NCBI GenBank assembly: GCA_020650975.1
Contig: JAIPMN010000091.1
Span: 1-28,347, forward strand
Source of the DNA: Apostichopus californicus
Taxonomy: Eukaryota; Echinodermata; Holothuroidea; Aspidochirotida; Stichopodidae
Direction of reading: 5' to 3'
DNA length: 28,347 bases
The notes under the pieces were generated by a model that worked only from the letters and a program-made list of their open reading frames with translations, had not been told where the DNA came from and ran no database searches. The position numbers and the translations under genes were made by a program. Of this stretch, positions 26,700-28,347 are shown in pieces. Every line of letters starts with the position of its first letter. The first letter of the stretch is position 1.

Positions 26700-27890
26700 A
26701 CACACTTCATTTTGATCAAAAAAAAATCATAGTGGGCCGAGTTTTTACCTGCTTCGCGAGCATGCCTTTTATTTTTGCTATATCATCGACGTTTTCTCAT
26801 GAAATGCTATATCGGTATCTACCAATAGCACATATTCCTTCTGCACCCCTCCCTTCCCCCTCCCCACCCCCATTAAGATCTTACAAGCTTTTCCACTAAT
26901 TAATTTAACTAACCTTTGCCCTATTTCCCTTAACATTAACTCTCAAACGCAAATACCAATTCACAGCAATGAAATAACAAAAGCTTCCTAGCCATCGAAT
27001 GAAAAGTGGTATCGAAAAAAATAAATCAAAAATGTCATTTACATAAGAGAGAGACGTCAAAACAAGTTGTCGTTTATCATTATTCCCTTGGTTATTAAAA
27101 GAATTAAAAAACATTGAAATTTATCGCCGACGTGTGGTACAAGTATAAAATTAAAAAGAAGTCATTTAGGTATGTTTCATCTAGCCGATGTCTTTCGTGA
27201 TATTTAAACATGAAATTAACATTCGAACATCCGATTCTTCGGAGGTCACAGAGAGTATGATCAACGTGTCATTGCCGCCTATAGATATAAATGTGAACTA
27301 TGTACTTCCATAGAACAGACCAAACACATAAATGGCGTGATCAGCGGCAGCTAACGGTAGCAACGAAGCTCAACTTTGTAATTTTTTTGCTTTCACTAAG
27401 ATAACAGTGAATTGTTTACACGATTCGAGAATCCACAGTGACCTCTGTAATACATTATCATGCCAGTTCCACGAAACATGTTTAAACTTTCCCTTCTTTC
27501 ATTTGCGGCGACACAAACCCAACCAACATTATACGTCTATGTGATAGAGATAATTGCAATGTATATATTCCTTAAGACAGCTATAAGAAACAAATATCTC
27601 ATTCCGTTTGAGAGATATCGCAGCTTTAATATTCCTTCACGCACACAAGGAGAAGACTTGATCAAGTCAAAATGTGACAACATCAAACCACATTTGCTTA
27701 ATTGTTTTGAGATATATATTGGGGGGAGGGGGGGGGGGGTAGGGTGGAGTGGGTGGGTGGGGATGGGGGTGTTTATTACAACTTTATTTTCGGGATTCGA
27801 GATTTATTCTGTGAACGGTGATCCTAATTGAAGTTCTCAACATATTTGGTTGCAGTATCAATTAAGACTGTTAACATTTCACCTTGAAAA
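26700..27890. other. Gene-free stretch right of the LINE
   Basis: No supported gene. An open frame of 123 codons at 27460-27831 runs through a G-run at 27721-27739 and looks accidental. AT-rich DNA otherwise. Confidence -1.
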
Positions 27891-27892
27891 TG

Positions 27893-28130
27893 TAAATCAA
27901 AATAAAAAAAAAACTGTTAGCAAACTGCTTATCCACTAGAGAGCCTGTGTAATATAATGTTGGCCTGACGTTTCGATCCTAGCAGGATCTTCTTCAGAGG
28001 CTGAATGACAAGTAACAGTAACAGAAGGGACAAATACACGCAGAGAATACAGACAGGTTAATGAGAAAATGTAGAAAGGAAACAGAGAGAAAGTAGAACT
28101 AATAGGTTTCAGATCCTAAGAATATGTTAT
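27893..28130 (-). mobile_element. Second, inverted copy of the hammerhead-like element
   Basis: On the minus strand this copy shares with the first the stretches 'CTCATTAACCTGTCTGTATT', 'GAAGATCCTGCTAGGATC' and 'TCTCTAGTGGATAAGCAG'. It is longer between TTAGGATCT and CTCATTAACC. Its right boundary is unclear and may lie beyond 28130; no target duplication was found. Confidence -1.
27962..28001 (-). ncRNA. Hammerhead-ribozyme-like motif
   Basis: On the minus strand: stem I GCCT/AGGC, core CTGAAGA (fits CTGANGA), stem II GATCC-TGCTA-GGATC, core GAAA, cleavage-type GTC. Two deviations weaken the call: one unpaired A before stem II, and a stem III reduced to CG with no closing loop, which would need a partner molecule. 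No activity can be claimed from sequence alone. Confidence -1.
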
Positions 28131-28299
28131 ATGATTTATTTACAAAACGATGACTCCAAGTCACGACTCTGAACCTAGGATATCTTCCAAAAGGGCAACA
28201 TATTTTTTCTTAGCTCTTTAGGAAAATTTGTCTTTCATAAAGATCTCTGTCATATCAGCTAAAAATCATGTTTGGGTTTATGGATCCTTTACCATATGT

Positions 28300-28347
28300 A
28301 ACCTGCGGCGTCGCCAGACATTTCAACCTGGGGGGGGGGGGGGGGGC
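28300..28347. mobile_element. Possible transposon end at window edge
   Basis: 'GGCGTCGCCAGACATTTC' followed by a long G-run resembles the ends of non-autonomous DNA elements with CGTAGCCAG-type termini. It is cut by the window edge, so it cannot be confirmed. Confidence 0.3.

Noticed and set aside
27460..27831. 123-codon open frame on the plus strand
   Set aside because: Its C-terminal third is translated from a G-run and simple repeats, it lacks any recognisable domain, and its composition is like the surrounding non-coding DNA.

Overview
This is a window of invertebrate animal genomic DNA. It is AT-rich, has spliced genes with GT-AG introns, and carries many mobile-element relics. The only host gene I can support reads rightwards from about 5.0 kb to 20.7 kb. 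Its 21 coding exons join in frame, with matching phases at all 20 junctions, into a 1367-residue secreted protein. I recognise that protein as an echinoderm major yolk protein (MYP), the transferrin-family yolk protein of sea urchins and sea cucumbers. A sea cucumber is my best guess for the organism, but that is inference from the family and not proven by the sequence.

Layout: 1-4990 is intergenic DNA with transposon-end relics, a LINE-like tail and homopolymer runs. A CCAAT box and TATA box lie at 4910-5005, and the MYP gene runs 5065-20251 (stop codon) with a poly(A) signal at 20666. The protein has, in order, a signal peptide, a WAP four-disulfide-core module, a charged linker, transferrin lobe 1, transferrin lobe 2 split by an insert of about 330 residues, and a C-terminal cystine-knot-like module. 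By manual alignment, the canonical iron and carbonate ligands of transferrin appear substituted in both lobes. Several introns carry local tandem arrays. One of them starts on the exon 12 splice donor and copies it.

20.7-22.5 kb is gene-free. From 22.5 to 26.7 kb lies a decayed CR1/L2-like LINE on the minus strand, from a partial endonuclease through the reverse transcriptase to its 3' tail. Three later insertions interrupt it, each with a readable target-site duplication: a tRNA-derived SINE (8 bp), a 220-bp element carrying a hammerhead-ribozyme-like motif (11 bp), and a 1022-bp hAT element (8 bp). A second, inverted copy of the hammerhead-like element lies at 27.9-28.1 kb. The rest of the right end holds no gene I can support.

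The gene and the mobile elements show no functional link. The most interesting points are the domain architecture and apparent loss of metal ligands in the yolk protein, the donor-site minisatellite, and the ribozyme-like repeat pair.
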